Shown here piece after piece: positions 20,623 to 20,718 of a stretch of DNA of 20,718 nt. The DNA comes from JdFR-22 sp046537735 (GTDB taxonomy: Archaea > Halobacteriota > Archaeoglobi > Archaeoglobales > Archaeoglobaceae). The stretch is taken from assembly GCA_046537735.1 (NCBI GenBank), contig JBKHKH010000022.1, positions 1 to 20,718 on the forward strand, given 5' to 3'. The position numbers and the translations under genes are program-made. The notes beneath the pieces were generated by a model. That model was not told where the DNA came from. It searched no databases and saw only the letters and a list, made by a program, of their open reading frames with translations. The stretch's first letter is position 1. Each line of letters starts with the position of its first letter.

Positions 20623-20718
20623 GAGGCATGATCACAACCCTTTTTCAGGGACTTGATTTGTAGCCTAATACAGTTAAAAAGCAGAAAATATTTTTAGAGG
20701 TTAATTGAGTGCTGCTCG
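20623..20718 (+). other. Non-coding end with possible promoter of the next gene
   Basis: No gene is visible in the last 96 bases. A short CCCT/AGGG hairpin with a TTTTC loop lies at 20638-20650 and may mark the end of the clp1-yjbQ-rlmE transcript. GAAAATATTTTTAG near 20686-20699 resembles a TATA box that could serve a gene beyond the window. Confidence 0.3.

Noticed and set aside
1..20718. tRNA, rRNA, CRISPR arrays, insertion sequences, integrase or replication origin
   Set aside because: Intergenic gaps were read by eye; none has cloverleaf structure, regularly spaced repeats, transposase-like frames or long inverted ends. The gaps are all under 130 bases.

Overview
The window is a stretch of archaeal, euryarchaeotal-type chromosome. 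The evidence is the ribosomal pair S24e-S27ae, the KEOPS genes kae1 and bud32, archaeal topoisomerase I, GatB, wyosine synthase Taw1, SRP19, a Clp1-type RNA kinase, the euryarchaeal vesicle GTPase cluster arvABC, and a PEF-CTERM surface protein. Many genes have an AT-rich TATA-like element about 25-30 bases before the start codon and no Shine-Dalgarno, so they look leaderless. Genes inside operons carry GAGG/AGGAGG-type ribosome binding sites. I cannot name the lineage; Thermoplasmatota or a relative is a guess.

Layout. 1-2900: end of rps24e, rps27ae, kae1, an opposing HepT/MntA toxin-antitoxin pair wedged between kae1 and bud32, then bud32. 2900-5480: an unknown 106-aa protein, a small zinc-ribbon protein, a RibB-RibA fusion whose DHBP-synthase half has lost its catalytic motifs, and a PEF-CTERM surface protein. 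5478-9280 (minus strand): gatB, topA and a trmO gene broken by an internal deletion. 9353-11027 (minus): taw1, a translin-family gene and a zinc-ribbon gene. 11122-12543: an Agl23/GT39-like membrane protein. 12599-14777 (minus): CBS-ParB protein, SRP19, tRNA G10 methyltransferase. 14887-15685: a TatB-like and a TatA protein. 15783-18304 (minus): a glycosylation-site-rich membrane-anchored protein, a 58-aa 2[4Fe-4S] ferredoxin, and arvA-arvB-arvC. 18403-20622: Clp1-type kinase, YjbQ and a FtsJ/RlmE methyltransferase.

The main theme is RNA and translation. Kae1 and Bud32 make t6A at tRNA position 37, Taw1 starts wyosine at G37, the THUMP methyltransferase acts on G10, GatB completes amide aminoacyl-tRNAs, and TrmO (t6A methylation) is dead here. 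A second theme is the envelope: Tat subunits, SRP19, Agl23-like protein, PEF-CTERM protein and the ArvABC vesicle genes. No tRNA, rRNA, CRISPR array, insertion sequence or replication origin was recognised. No stretch longer than 300 bases lacks a gene.
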